A DNA stretch of 64,000 nucleotides from Emiliania huxleyi CCMP1516. Taxonomy: Eukaryota > Haptophyta > Isochrysidales > Noelaerhabdaceae. Positions 29,037 to 40,232 of this stretch are shown here, one piece after another (positions within the stretch are counted from its first letter, which is position 1; the number at the start of each line of letters is the position of its first letter). Both the position numbers and the translations under genes were made by a program. The notes below the pieces were generated by a model, which worked only from the letters and a program-made list of their open reading frames with translations, did not search any database and was not told where the DNA came from. Where the stretch lies: assembly GCF_000372725.1 (NCBI RefSeq), contig NW_005198966.1:916838-980837 (forward strand), in the 5' to 3' direction.

Positions 29037-29951
29037 ATGACGATGATGCACTCCACCACCCTCGCGGTCCTTGTTCACGCGACAGCCGTCCAAGCATCCT
29101 ACTACTCAACCTACGAGTCCTCCTACTACTCGTATGAGTTGCCGGATCCATCGCCTGCCCCTGACCCTGAGCAGTCAATGCCGCCAAACCTCCCGCCACC
29201 GCGGCCCTCGCCGTCTTCCTCACCGCCGCCGCCATCTCCGCGCCCGCCGTCACCACCCCGCCCTCTTCAACCCTCTGCTTCGCCTCCACCTTCGTCTCCT
29301 CCATCGCCAACGCCTCCGCTCCCCCCACCTCTGACGCTCATGCCACCGCCGCGTCCTGCTCCCAGCCCGCCCCCGTCGCCTCCGCCGACCCCACCTCCAC
29401 CCCACTCGTCGCCTCCACCGCCCTCGCCTCCGCGCTCTAATCCGAGCCCGCTCCCGTCGCCGACTCCGCCTTCACTCCCTCCTCCCATCGCGCTCTCGTC
29501 GCCTCCGCCGCCGCCGTCTCCGCTTCCTCCTCCCAACCCTCGCTCCTCACCACCACCGCCTTTTCCGCGTCCCCCTCCCCGCCCTCGCTCCTCCTCGCCG
29601 CCGCCGCCGTCTCCACGTCCTCCTCCGCCCCGTCCCTTTCCTCCGCCGCAAGCGCGATCGCCTCCCTCACAAGCGCCGCCCAGACCAGTGGACCTGCCAA
29701 GTGATGAACTTGACTTGGATGACAGCGACGGGTCGGCCGGGGCTGGCGTGGGCGTGCTGGTTGGCGCCGCCCTCGGGGGGACGGCCGCAATCGCGCTCAC
29801 CGCCGCCGCCGCACTCTGCCTATGTGCGCGGCGCCGCAGCGTCCAAGATCGACCTGCTCTCCGCAAGGTTGGCAAAGACGACGTGTCCGTGGAGACCGAC
29901 CGCGCGTCAGAGGCGGTGGCTGACATCGACGTGGCCATTCAAGTGCTATAA
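29037..29951 (+). CDS. Proline-rich single-pass surface protein
   Basis: 304 residues. A short signal peptide (MTMMHSTTLAVLVHATAVQA) is followed by Tyr/Ser repeats (YYSTYESSYYSYE), then about 160 residues of PPPSPxP repeats like hydroxyproline-rich wall proteins (pherophorin/extensin style). An acidic hinge (SDELDLDDSDG) precedes a TM segment (GVGVLVGAALGGTAAIALTA) and a basic cytoplasmic tail. The type I topology suggests a cell-surface protein with a rigid glycosylated stalk. It has the same architecture as the next gene, so the two may be paralogues. Confidence 0.75.
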   Translation: MTMMHSTTLAVLVHATAVQASYYSTYESSYYSYELPDPSPAPDPEQSMPPNLPPPRPSPSSSPPPPSPRPPSPPRPLQPSASPPPSSPPSPTPPLPPPLTLMPPPRPAPSPPPSPPPTPPPPHSSPPPPSPPRSNPSPLPSPTPPSLPPPIALSSPPPPPSPLPPPNPRSSPPPPFPRPPPRPRSSSPPPPSPRPPPPRPFPPPQARSPPSQAPPRPVDLPSDELDLDDSDGSAGAGVGVLVGAALGGTAAIALTAAAALCLCARRRSVQDRPALRKVGKDDVSVETDRASEAVADIDVAIQVL

Positions 29952-31260
29952 AGCGAGGCGGTCTGCGCTACGAAGCGTAGGGGCGAGCCTAGGTCCGAGA
30001 GATCCAGCCAGATCGCCTTCAAGGGAATTGCGAGAAGACATCAAATGATTGTTGTGCATCCGAGAGAGGTGGAGGGCGCGGGTGGGAGAGAGAGCGGCTG
30101 GCTTACATGCAGGGCGCGTCGTGGGCGTGGTGTGTTCGGAGGAGGCGGTCCGGAGGAGAAAGGGGTTGAAGCCAACGAGAGCAGCACACATCCTGTGGCT
30201 GTGCAATCTCGAGTGTGCAATTGTTATTCATCCATTATCTACATGGGTCAGGTCATAGTGACGCGCTCGATGGGATGCTGCATTGACGCAGACAGCAAAA
30301 GCATTGCAGCGGAGACCTTCTTATGAGTGGCGGCTCGCACCATGCGACAGTGCGGACACCAGGTGCGCGAATTTAAGAGCCATTTTCGATTCCGTGGTTT
30401 AGGCACTGTCTACCAACTTTGGTACAAATCGACTTGGTCTGGGCACAGCTGAGCCCGCGCTGCCTCCATTCTGAAAGTGTAGGTAGAATGGAAGGCAGCA
30501 TGTCAGGCTGCGAACTCTGCTGTGCGCCGAAAAGCGGTATGGCGCCGAGGAGGCCATTTTCCTATTAGAAAAGGCTGTCGACATCCAAAATTTTCCTCGC
30601 TGCGCGCCCAACCATGGTGGGCACGCTCGCAGCGCGGGGCGCGCCTGGCAGCGCCCATTTTTTGAAATGTCGGCCACTCACCTATGCCGCTATGCGGCTC
30701 TCAGAAACACTCGTGCGGCACATTTTATTTTCTTTGTCCTGCGCGCCCAACCCTTCTCGGCGAGTAAAAATCGCAGATTATGTTGTATCGAGATATCAAC
30801 ATCTCGAGATCACTCGAGAGATCACTCGGAGTCTCGAAACACTCGCCTCTCGCGCGAGATCCTAGAGGCGAGATTACGCACAGGTAAAATCACGGCTACT
30901 TCAGAGGTAGAGGTAAAGGGCCCACGGCTGCCCAGAGGTAAAGGTAAGAGGGCCGCAGGCCCTCAGAGGTAGAGGTAACCTAGACCCCTCCTACCCGGCC
31001 CTCCGGGCCGATGGGTTGTGGGAGCAAAAACGTGGGGAAATTTAACCGATACATCGTCCTGACCTCGGCCTGTGTGGTCGAGCTGCTTGCTACTCGAGTA
31101 TCGGGGCGCGGGAAGAGTCGCACGCACGCCCAAGTGTAAAGGGGGTGGATGAGGAAATTCCCTTTCCGCCACCCGCCCCGGCGTTGAATAGATTCTTGGG
31201 AATGGCGGCTTGCTGAGATGTGTGGTCTCCCGGCGGGCTTGTGCACCCGGGTGCAGCGAA
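29952..31260. repeat. Gene-free region with 15-base AGAGGTA repeats
   Basis: No gene is recognised. 30900-30980 has several CAGAGGTAGAGGTAA and CAGAGGTAAAGGTAA units. Around 30790-30860 there are CTCGAGAT-rich short repeats. The open frames on both strands look like shadow frames. Confidence 0.6.
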
Positions 31261-33583
31261 ATGATCACCTCCTGGGTCGTTCTGACCTCTGCCCAGCTGG
31301 GCAGCAAGTGGTTGGGTGCCCAAGCACCTCTCCCAGCGACGCTCCCACCAACCGGGACGTGCACGTTCAAAGCCGCAGCAACGTGCACGGCCAACGCTCA
31401 AGAGACGTGCTTCCGCGACGAAACGGTCCGAGCGCGCAGCCCCCGCTCACGCTCCCTCCCCGCCTCGTCGCGTCCCCCGCTGACGCGCCCCTCCCCGCCT
31501 CGCGACGCGCAGTGTGCAGAGGACCCGCCCCCGCCACGTCCGTGGACTCCCGACGGCTGCTCGGCCGGCGGCGTTTTGACGTGCCGCTTCTGCGGCTTCC
31601 TCCATTTCCCTGACTGCCCGCCCGCGCCGCCGCCCTCTCTGCCGTCGCCACCGTCGCCGCCAAAGTGCGATGGGTGCTCGTGGACCCTCGACTACGCGTG
31701 CCCCGGCGAGATGCCTGGTTATGCCGTGCCCGGCAGGAAAGGGATTGCAAAAGCGGACGGCTCCGAGTGCTTCAACTTCTGCTGCGTCTCGCCGCCGCCC
31801 TCGCTGCCCTCGCCGCCGCGGCCGCCTCCTGTGCCTCCGCAACGGCCGCCGCAGCCTCCTCCGCAGCCCCCTCCGTTCGAGCCGCCGCCCCCCTCTCTGC
31901 CACCTCGGCCGCCCGCCGCACCCTCTCCGCCGTCGCCACCTCTGCCGCCGCGCCCGCCGCCGTCTCCCGACCCACCGTCGCCACCGCCGCCGCCCGTCCC
32001 GCCCCCCGCTCCCCTGGAGCCGCCGCTGCCCCCCCCCTCGAGCCCGCCCTGGCTGGGGTGGGCCATACCGCCGCCCAATCCGCCGCCAGAGAGGGCGGAG
32101 GCGGGCGCGGCGGCGGGCGTCGGAGTGCTCGTCGGAGGGGTGTTGCTCGCCGGGCTCGCCGCCGTCTGCCACCTCCGCACCGACGCGGGCGAGGACACCG
32201 AGTCGATCCTCCGCTCGGGCACGGAGCTCATCGGCGCCCCGAAGCGCGCCCTCGGCTGGAAGCCGCAGTCCGCCTTCTCGGAGCTGATTGCCAAGCGGAG
32301 CGGCGGGCTCTTCTCAAAGACAGAGGCGCGCCGGNNNNNNNNNNNNNNNNNNNNNNNNNNNNNNNNNNNNNNNNNNNNNNNNNNNNNNNNNNNNNNNNNN
32401 NNNNNNNNNNNNNNNNNNNNNNNNNNNNNNNNNNAGGGAGGAAGAGAAGTTCCGAGCGACAATTAAGAGCGGAAATACGTGCCGTGATCGCCTGGGCTCA
32501 CTCCAAGGGGAGCGGGAGCAGGAGCGCAATACCACGATAAGCCGCGCTCGGTCGGGGATTTTAGATCAGGGAAAGAGGAACAAGGGGCGGCGGTTTTCTT
32601 TCTTTCTAGAGGAGGAAATGACAAGGGAGAGAACGATGAGAGTGGGACGACCGCGAGGTGGCATGAGAAGATTGCAGCGAGAAGCGGCGAGAGACTGCGA
32701 GGGGAGATGGGAAGAGGCAGCCTCCCTAGGGTGGGCGACGGCTAGCGCACCACACACCTGTCCTTAAAATCCCTGTGTGGTGGCGGCGTGCCGTCCTGCC
32801 ATCCCTCCCTTAGGTAGTCAGTTTTCTTTCTTTCTTACTTTAGGCGTTTGCCTTGAACGGGGTGAGTGTCACCTTCATGTCCAAGAATAGCTCATGTGAG
32901 GTTGCAGAATGCTCTTTGGGGGGGGGGGGGGGGGAGGCGTAGCTAGGGGCGGCGGGGGTGAGAGGGCCCCAGCTCGCTCTGCGGTCGCCCTCAGGTCCGC
33001 CCCTCTCCTCGCCCCTCTCTCCTCGCCCCTCTCTCACTGCCCCTCTCTCACTGCCCCTCTCTCACTGCCCCTCTCTCACTGCCCCTCTCTCACTTGCTCC
33101 TCTCCTCACCCTCTCGTCCTCGCCCCCCGTCCCATCCCCCTCTCACCGCCCCTCTCCTCTCGCCTCCCCCGCCAGGTCTTCGACGGCGAGATCGAGGCGG
33201 CCTCCACAGAGCGCCGCCTCGCCCACACCGAGCTGCTGCGCGCCTTCGCAATCGACGGAGACGCGGCGGGCGGCGACGAAGAGCTCGAGGTGCTCAGCAT
33301 GCACAGCCCTCGCGACGGGGGGGGGGAGGTGGCGGATTGGAAGACCGTGGTCCAGACCGTGGGGAGCCGGCCTCCAGACACGGGCCCGGGCTGGTCGATG
33401 CCTCGGAGGGCCGCCCTCCCCCCTGCACGCACTTCCCCGCCCTCCCTGCTCGACGCCTCGCCCACGGCGCCGGCCGACGCCGAACCCGCTGGAGGCGACG
33501 GCTCGAGCGACGTCTCCTGCTCCTCGGCGATGTCGAACCAGCTGGGCACGCACGTCTCCGCCATCAAAAACCTCTACAAGTAG
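31261..33583 (+). CDS. Proline-rich, Cys-containing surface protein (gapped)
   Basis: Exon 1 runs from about 31261 to the gap at 32335. It contains short Cys modules (TPDGCSAGGVLTCRFCGF, CDGCSWTLDYACPGEMPGY, GSECFNFCCV) separated by PPPSLPSPP stretches. A TM segment follows (GAAAGVGVLVGGVLLAGLAA), then a cytoplasmic part. After the gap and a LINE copy, an acceptor at about 33175 opens the last exon (VFDGEIEAASTERRLAHTEL to QLGTHVSAIKNLYK). The TM and stalk layout matches the gene at 29037. The start is uncertain, and part of the coding sequence may be missing in the gap. Confidence 0.65.
32335..32434. other. Assembly gap of 100 N
   Basis: Exactly 100 N, the usual placeholder for a gap of unknown size. 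It separates coding sequence from a LINE copy, so the LINE's 5' part is probably hidden here. Confidence 0.99.
32435..32845 (+). mobile_element. LINE fragment in intron of proline-rich gene
   Basis: Plus-strand copy with GGTGGCATGAGAAGATTGCA, AGCGCACCACACACCTGTCC, TTAAAATCCCTGTGTGG and a (TTTC)n-like tail at about 32822-32841. It matches 26976-27340 in opposite orientation, and the likeness continues about 60 bases past the tail (GCGTTTGCCTTGAAC, CACCTTCATGTCC). The two insertions therefore probably sit in copies of one older repeat. Confidence 0.8.
33010..33100. repeat. 14-base CTCTCTCACTGCCC minisatellite
   Basis: About six copies within the last intron of the proline-rich gene, preceded by a run of 17 G at about 32918-32934. 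The G run is a likely assembly-error site. Confidence 0.9.
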
Positions 33584-34169
33584 CGGGGGGCGGCCTTGTG
33601 GGGCCTGTGGCGCCGACCCTGGGGCAGCGCCACCCGCGCCATATGTGGCGGCGGCGGTAAGGCAATTTTGTCCACCCGGCATGGCACACCGATGCATTTG
33701 TTTACACGACGCATCGCACGCCACGGCAGCGACACATCTGTCTCCGCTCTGACCTCTCGGACTGTCGATCGAGGGCCCTCTCTCTAGTCTATATATCTCT
33801 GTACTCTGATTCGTGATTGCTGCGACAACGATTGCTTCGTGTTTGATCGCAATATTCGGACGGAGCGCAAAGAGGCCTTTATGTGTAAAACAGCACTCTT
33901 CAACAGGTCGAGGACGTCGGATTTTCTTCTTTGATCTTTCCGGTGTGTGAGAGTGCGAGATTTTTATTCTCTCTCTTGTGAGAGAGATTTTTAGTGTTTG
34001 TGTTATCTCTTCTCTCTTGTGTGTGTATAGAGAGAAGTACCAACCAGCATGTGCGCGCCCCCGCCTGTGTCAAGGGTCAAGCCTGTCTGCTGTTAGGTTG
34101 GGTAGAAAGGTGAAGAACAGTCAGGCTCGGACTGGACACCGTATGGGTGGACGCGGGAGGCCAAAGAAA
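33584..34169. other. No gene seen
   Basis: 3' flank of the proline-rich gene. GTGTGAGAG and TCTCTCTTGTGAGAGAGA make a small palindrome near 33943-33990. Otherwise unremarkable. Confidence 0.4.
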
Positions 34170-34173
34170 TCAC

Positions 34174-34345
34174 CGCACTTGGAGCACTTGGAGTGCAGTC
34201 ATTAACCTCACATCCAGGGCCGGGGAGCTGAGAAGCGCACCCAGCGAGCCGGATGATCGGCATCGGGCTACGGGCTAGAGAGCCCTGACCCCTAGCTAGG
34301 GGGGGTGCGCATTCGCAGGGCAAGGGCCTTAAAGTAAACACGGGT
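34174..34345 (+). repeat. Dispersed repeat R1, copy c
   Basis: The longest R1 copy: GCACTTGGAGCACTTGGAGT, CCTCACATCCAGGGCCGGGG, CCCTAGCTAGGGGGGGTGCG and GGGCCTTAAAGTAAACACGG. It is nearly identical to the reverse complement of 7482-7665, so the family was active or duplicated fairly recently. The palindrome CCCTAGCTAGGG lies near its centre. Confidence 0.8.
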
Positions 34346-34492
34346 CTCCGAGGGTTAGCTCCGCGCTCCAGGTTTCCCCTAGCAGCAGAACGCCCCCTCT
34401 ACTCGGAGCTAGTAAACACTCGACACGGACTCGACGCCCATCCACACCCGGCACCTCCCCACACCGGGCCCCTCTTCGAGGTCTCCCAACTT

Positions 34493-35200
34493 TCACTCCG
34501 GGGCGTCTTCCCCCACCTCTCGGTCCTTCCTCCTGGCCGCATCCCGATAGTTGTGCGACGGGCGCGGGGCCCGACCTCCCCTCCTAGCCTTTTTCGGCTG
34601 CGGCCCCGCCGCCGTCTCGTCTTCTCTGCCTGATCCTGTTGACTCCGCCTCCGGCGATCCCACGCCCGACTCCCCGGGTGAGGGCGGCGGCATCACTCGT
34701 CGCCACTCCTCTCCGGGAGGTCGGGCCGGCTCTCCCCGGTCAGCGAGTCGCGCCCGCACCCGTGGCCTCTCTATCGTCCTCGGCTCGCCCTCCCCTTCCT
34801 CCTGCTCCTCACTAAACTCGGGAAGGCACGGTCCCTTTTGTCGTAAGTCACGGCGGTCTATCCAACGCCGCGACGGGTCTACTCCTGGTGGGCTCACACG
34901 GCCCGGTTCCACTCGCAGAGGCCGAGTCAGCTCGACTCTCACCTCCTCCGAGAGTTGACCCCAAGCCCCCCCCGGGGCCCTCCGGCCACGGCCCCCCGGT
35001 TCGCCGGCGGGTCCGTTATCGTATTGCGGCGACTCCCCTCCCCCAGCTCCTCCTCTCGGGTACTCCAGCCTCCGGTGGGGCGGCTCCGGATCCCTCTGAT
35101 TATTCCGAGTGGGGCCACACGGTGGCGGCTCCGCCGGCGGCGGGGGTGGAGGCGGAGGCGGGGGTGGCGGGCACGGTGGCGGCCCTCGCGGCCAACGCGC
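34493..35200 (-). CDS. Proline/acid-rich hypothetical frame
   Basis: An open frame on the minus strand ending at 34493 contains a polyproline run, then charged segments (QLSEEVRVELTRPLRVEPGR, RDLRQKGPCLPEFSEEQEEG, AAGPQPKKARRGGRAPRPSH). Its first 20 residues come from the LINE tail, so the natural start is unknown. Low complexity and the position directly behind the LINE tail make a fragment of another mobile element possible. No function is assigned. Confidence 0.3.
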   Translation of the reverse strand, partial: ARWPRGPPPCPPPPPPPPPPPPAEPPPCGPTRNNQRDPEPPHRRLEYPRGGAGGGESPQYDNGPAGEPGGRGRRAPGGAWGQLSEEVRVELTRPLRVEPGRVSPPGVDPSRRWIDRRDLRQKGPCLPEFSEEQEEGEGEPRTIERPRVRARLADRGEPARPPGEEWRRVMPPPSPGESGVGSPEAESTGSGREDETAAGPQPKKARRGGRAPRPSHNYRDAARRKDREVGEDAPE

Positions 35201-35204
35201 CTGG

Positions 35205-36599
35205 TAAAGAAAGAAAGAAAACAGACAACCCAAGGGAGGGATGGGAGGACGGCACGCCGCCACCACACAGGGATTTTAAGGAGAGGTGTGTGGTGCGCTA
35301 GCCGTCGCCCACCCTAGGGAGTCTGCCTCTTCCTATCTCTCTTCGCAGTCTCTCGCCGCTTCTCGCTGCAACCTTCATGCCACCTCGCGGTCGTCCCACT
35401 CTCGTCGTTCTCTCCCTTGTCATTTCCTCCTCTGTCGCATCGTTCTCTTCTGCCTCGTCCTGTGACGCCGCCGCCTGCCGGTCCCTTGTTCTCGCGGTTT
35501 CTTTTGCCTTTCGGCGCAACTCCGTCCTCCTCGCGGCGTATCCTGGCCCCTCGAGTCTATCGAGCTCCCCTCGCGCAAGGACCACATTTCTGACTCCCAC
35601 TCCGATCATTTGCCTCCAAGTCATGTCGTTGCTCAGGTCCACTCTCTCTTCGAACACTCGTGCCTCTACGGATGATGCCGGCGCTGGGGTCCCCTTCGGA
35701 TGCATCGTGACATCTGACAACTGGATTTCCACTGGTTCGTCCTCCTCTGAGTCATCTTCCCCGTCCTCCTTCCGCTCGGCTCTTCGCTCGGTACGTTCGG
35801 TGTGGCTCACCCTCCATGCCGTGAACAGGCGCTTTATCCACCCTATATTCTTCTCTCGTTCCTCTGCCCGTGCCTTGGTCTTGTCGTTGTTTCGCACCCA
35901 TGTCTGTATGGCCATCGAGGCTGCCTTCCCCACTACCTGTAGTTCACTCGTCACCTCTCCCGCGAGCTCCCTTCTCTTTCTTTCGGGCATGGAGTCCGTG
36001 AGTGCGGGTAGCGTGCAGGCAATCACGGGCGCTATTTTGTCGTACTCCTCTTCGGCGAGCGCTCCAAATCTAGACCCTTTCGCCTTTAAGGAGGCTGCCC
36101 TCGCGCGTCTCAGGAATGTAGCGGTGTCTTTTGAGTCCGGCGCCGCCCGTTCGACTATTGCTGTCGCCCTCGCTGTGTGTTTGTCGAGCTTCCGCATGAA
36201 TTGACGCGCCTCTTCCTTATTTCCAGCGCAGCTGCCGCTCAGTATGTGCGCCAACGACGCCTGTGGTGGCTCACTGTCTTCTTGTTTCCAGTCGTCCCAG
36301 TCTTTCAGTTCCCCGCGTCTCCTCCTTGCCTCGCGCGCCTCTTTTGTGGCCTCATCCCTAGCCGCTTTGCACGCTCTGCATCCCCAGAACGCACTTCTCG
36401 TGGCGGGGCCCCTCATTCCCCGTTTCTTTTCCCCCTCTAGAATACGCCTGTGGTGTGCCCCGTGTGGCACCCCGACCTGTTGTCTCACCCTGGCCCCCAA
36501 GATCGTTTTGGTCGTCACATTGTGATCCCCGACGTCGTCAAATGGTGTGGAGCCGCTGGGGCGGCCGCGATTTCTTCCTGCCCGTTGCTGCCGAAGCAA
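35205..36599 (-). mobile_element. Longest LINE copy, C-terminal ORF
   Basis: Reading minus, a frame of up to 433 residues ends at 35298. It is followed by the same 3' end as the short copies and a (CTTT)n tail at about 35206-35221. Near its start is WGCRACKAARDEATKEAREA, and later QASLAHILSGSCAGNKEEAR, a CxxC-(E)-H-C arrangement like the zinc knuckle after the reverse-transcriptase domain of many LINEs. The end (VGRPRGG, GRGRLPRVGDG) is shared with the short copies. The reverse-transcriptase part is missing, so this is a 5'-truncated copy and also the best guide to the family's coding end. The assignment rests on structure and motif layout, not on a search. Confidence 0.65.
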
Positions 36600-36600
36600 G

Positions 36601-36644
36601 GTGGGTCCAGGTGTATATTATTTTTGCTTGGGCGGCCCTCATGA
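36601..36644 (+). repeat. Left TIR with target duplication
   Basis: 36601-36607 is the GTGGGTC target copy and 36608-36644 the inverted repeat, ending GGCGGCCCTCATGA. A GTTT-free, TACC-rich tract (CCTACCTACC) follows at 36685-36710. The LINE frame on the other side ends within 10 bases of this terminus. Confidence 0.9.
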
Positions 36645-36795
36645 TGAAATTCTGGAAAAACCTGACCGGCCCCTGCGGTGCCCCTACCTACCTACCTACC
36701 TACCTACCTTACTTATGGGAAACTAAAAAGAAAGCCGTCCGCGTGCTAGTACAGGCCGAGCACCCAAGGCTGGGCTCGGGGGGACACAGGCTAGC

Positions 36796-39700
36796 ATGGC
36801 CGACGCACCGGCGGGGTCGGCCACCGTCGCTGACGACTCCGCCGCATTGGCTGCGGCCGTGCAGGGCGTCGGGGCAGGCGGCGCCCCTCCGGCGCCCGCT
36901 GCTGGCATCGCGCAGGCGCCGCCCACCGCTGCGGCGGGCTCATCTTCTCTTCCTTTTGCCGTGGCAGTGCCCGTCGGCGCCATAGTCGGGACGCTACCGA
37001 ACAGCAAGAAACGGAAAGTCTCGCTCCGCCCCGACGGCACGCGATTCGAGATCGACGACGACGGGATCCGCGAGCCCTTTGTCATGAGGGGCGACGTGCC
37101 GTTCCACGACGTTGTCGGCTGCACCAAAGCGGAAGGGTTTACCAGTACGTCCGCCAGGCACGACCGTGCCCTTCTGCTCCACTGCCGCGCATGCCGCACG
37201 GCGCGGGAGAACGCCGCCAGGCGGGCTGAGGGGGCGGCGGCGGAGGCGGCTCGGAGGCAGGCGTCGGCGGCAGCGGCAGCGGCGGCGGCAGATGACGCCG
37301 AGGCACCACCGCCACCGCCGCCTGGAGAGCCGGGGGCCAAGCGCGGTAAGCTCGACTTCTTCTACAAGAAAGAGTCCGGTCCGCCGCCAGCACCGGCGCC
37401 ATCGCCGGCGGCGAGCGGCGAGAGCGGCAGCGCGAGTGAGGGTGCCGACGGCGGCGCGCCCGCGCGCGCAGCCAAGGCTCCCACCGCAGCGGACGCACCG
37501 GCGGCAGCGGCGCCGGCGCCGGCGCAGTCACTCGCCGAGGAGGACGCCGCGGCCCGCGCCAAGCTGCGCCTCGAGCAGGGCGACAGCTTCGAGGCGGCGG
37601 TCGACCGTCACTTCTCCGCCATGGAGCTGGAGGTGCCATGGGGGGTGGGTGGCGAGGAGGCGGCGGTGCTCGCGATGGAGGCGGTCAAAGCACACGCGCA
37701 GTTGCTGCACCGGTGCCCCGGCTACACGCTGAATCTCGGCGGCAACCCCGTTGCGACGCACTACCCCTACGCCCGCCACCTCACGGAGAAGCCGCCGTGG
37801 ACCATGCCAGACGAGGACGGCGTCGTGCGCGCGCGGCGGCTAGGGCCTGCCGAGCCGGGCTGCGATCAGCTGGTCACCATCGAGCTGGGCGAGAAGGAGG
37901 CGATGCCGTGCACCGCGTGCAGCAAGCTCGGCTCCCTGGTCAGGCTGCACGAGCTCGAGCGCAAGGCTGTGGATCCCGGGTTCAGCGCCACGACTGCTCA
38001 CGACGCGTACCTGTCTCACGTCCAGATGTGTGAGCGGCGAGACACGCAGAAGGGGCGGCGGCACGCGGAGCACCTGTCGGGCCACACTGCGGGCCGCGCC
38101 GTCGACCGCGCCGTCAAGAACCGCGACTGCACCAAGCGCGTCTTCAAGCTCCTCACGGCCAACAAGCTGCCACGCGTGCACCAGCTCTTCTCGCAGGCGC
38201 TCAAGCGCGGCGCCACCTCCGAGATGATCGAAAAGCTCGTGACCAAGTACGTGAACGGCGAGTACGCGCCGCGCGGCTACGACCAGGAGGACTGCGACCG
38301 CTCGCTGCTCGCCCTCCGCCTCAGCGGCGGCCGGCTCCTCTACTCGCTGTCCAAGTCGAGCGGGCACGCGTCGCGCTCCTTTGTCTACCAGTGCGGCCGG
38401 CCGCTGCACCGCTTCCTCATCTGCCCCGCCGCGATCGAGGAGGCCATCGTGAGGGGCAACATGGAGCACTTCATCTTCTCCAAGCCGGCGTCGGGTCGCA
38501 CGCTGTGGACGCTAATGGCGGACAACGTCGCAGTCGACGGGCGCCCCCGCTTCGCCCAGCAGCGCAACTGCATCTACGGCTTCTGCCGCGAGCACACTCC
38601 CGGCGGCGGCGCACCACTCTTCTTCAACAGTGCGGCGGACGCGATCAACCTCAAGGCGCAGTTCGAGGCTGGCACAGTCCACCTCGCCAAGGAGGCGCTC
38701 GTGGCGGCCCTTGCGCCCAACTCCAAGACGGAGTACCACTGCCGGCCGGTGGCGGCGCAGGGCTCGTGCTGCAAGGACACCAACTGGAAGCACCACCACA
38801 GCGTCATCGCGCTCATCGAGAAGGTCTGGTATGAGGACCCGCGCGGCTACGCGATGCGCGGCCCCATCTCCAACTCGGTGAGCGACGGCGCTGGCATCTT
38901 TCGCCAGGTGAGCTCGCCCAATCTCGCGCAATCTCGCGCAATCTCGCCTAATCTCGGTCCAATCTCGCTCGACTGTTCTCACCCCAGCCCCTCCCCCCAT
39001 TCCCTAGTGTGCTGTGCAGCGGTACCAGCGGCTCCGGATGCCAGAGGGCAAGGTGCGCGACACCCTCGCGCAGTGCCCCCTCTTCGACTTGCTCTCCGGC
39101 CCGCACTGCATCACCGACGACACGGACTACAAGCACGATGGCAAGGGCTTCAAGCGCGCTCTGAAGGCGGTGGACCGGGGCGTCCAGATCGTTTCGCACA
39201 CCTTCTACGCCGCCGACTGGCGCCGCATCTTCGCCGCCCTCGGCTACACGGAGAAGCAGATCAAGGAGATGCTCGAGCCCGACGACGAGCAGAACGTCGA
39301 GGCGATGGTGATGCTCTTCCAGGCGCTAGCCAAGCTGAGCGACGTGACGGCCGAGACGCTGAGCGGGGCGGGCCTCGGTGTGCCCGCTCTCCTAGGTGTC
39401 AAGGCGAAGGAGCTGCAGCTAATCGGCGCCATCGCGGCCTGCTACGTCTTCCTCTTCACGGCGAACGACAAGAGCATCCACGAGCATCTCGTCAACCTCG
39501 CCGAGCTGCAGTTCCTCCTCTTTGTGCTGTTTCGGCGCAACGGCACGAGCTTCCTCCCCGGCCAGAACTACTCCAACACCTCCTCCATGATTCGTGCCAA
39601 GTTCAAGTCGGTCGCACTTGCGCAGGCCGAGGGCATCACCGTCTACTACATCTTTCTCGACTGCGACGACCTGCTCGAGGGCTTCTTTGGCGTCCTGCGC

Positions 39701-40078
39701 ACCATGTCCGGCACGCACTCCAACTTCGACATGCTGCAGCTGGAGGAGAAGGCGAGCGCCGCGATGCAGGTCTGCGAGATCTACACGCGGCGCCCCGAGT
39801 GGGATCGTGGCAGCCGCCGCCTCTCCGGCTCTCTCGACCACTGGAACACGCGCTCGTGGACCGGCTGCGTCGACCCTTCGAAGGTCAACGTGCCGCAGGC
39901 GTGGGCGGAGGGGATGGGGCGCGCGCGCGGTCGCTTCTGTGCGACTGGCCTCATCCCCACCGCCCAGGTCGACTTTGCCGCCATCGCGCGCGAGGTAGTC
40001 GGGGAGGGGGCGGGGGGGCACCCCACTGTGCTGATGCCGCGCGGGGTGCGCGTCGGCGCGCAGCTCCCCTCGACGTAG
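36796..40078 (+). CDS. Transposase-like protein of the DNA element
   Basis: Exons 36796-38907 and 39008-40078 (GT-AG intron of 100 bases, with CAATCTCGCG repeats) give about 1,060 residues. The N-terminus is Ala/Pro-rich with a nuclear-type KKRK stretch (PNSKKRKVSLRPDGTRFEID), CRACRTARE and a KLDFFYKKE motif. The middle has DQLVTIELGEKEAMPCTACS and HVQMCERR; then come WTLMADNVAVDGRPRFAQQR, NCIYGFCREH, KTEYHCRPVAAQGSCCKDTN and CITDDTDYKHDGKGFKRALK. Near the end come GFFGVLRTMSGTHSNFDMLQ and RRPEWDRGSRRLSGSLDHWN. Invariant-looking Asp/Glu residues, especially the DDTDYKHDGKGFKR and LLEGFFGVLR blocks, suit an RNase-H-like transposase, but I cannot prove which are catalytic. Without the intron the frame would run on to a false end. 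Confidence 0.7.
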
Positions 40079-40232
40079 TAGTGTGGGGCGTGTGGTGCCT
40101 AAATTTCATGGTCACCACAAACACACACACACACACAAAGAGGCGGTTTCAATTCTTTTTCTTTGGGTTGGAAAATTCTTTGGGTTGGAGGGGCGGAGCA
40201 ATGGCCGGCGGAGCGCAGCTGGCGAGCGTAGC

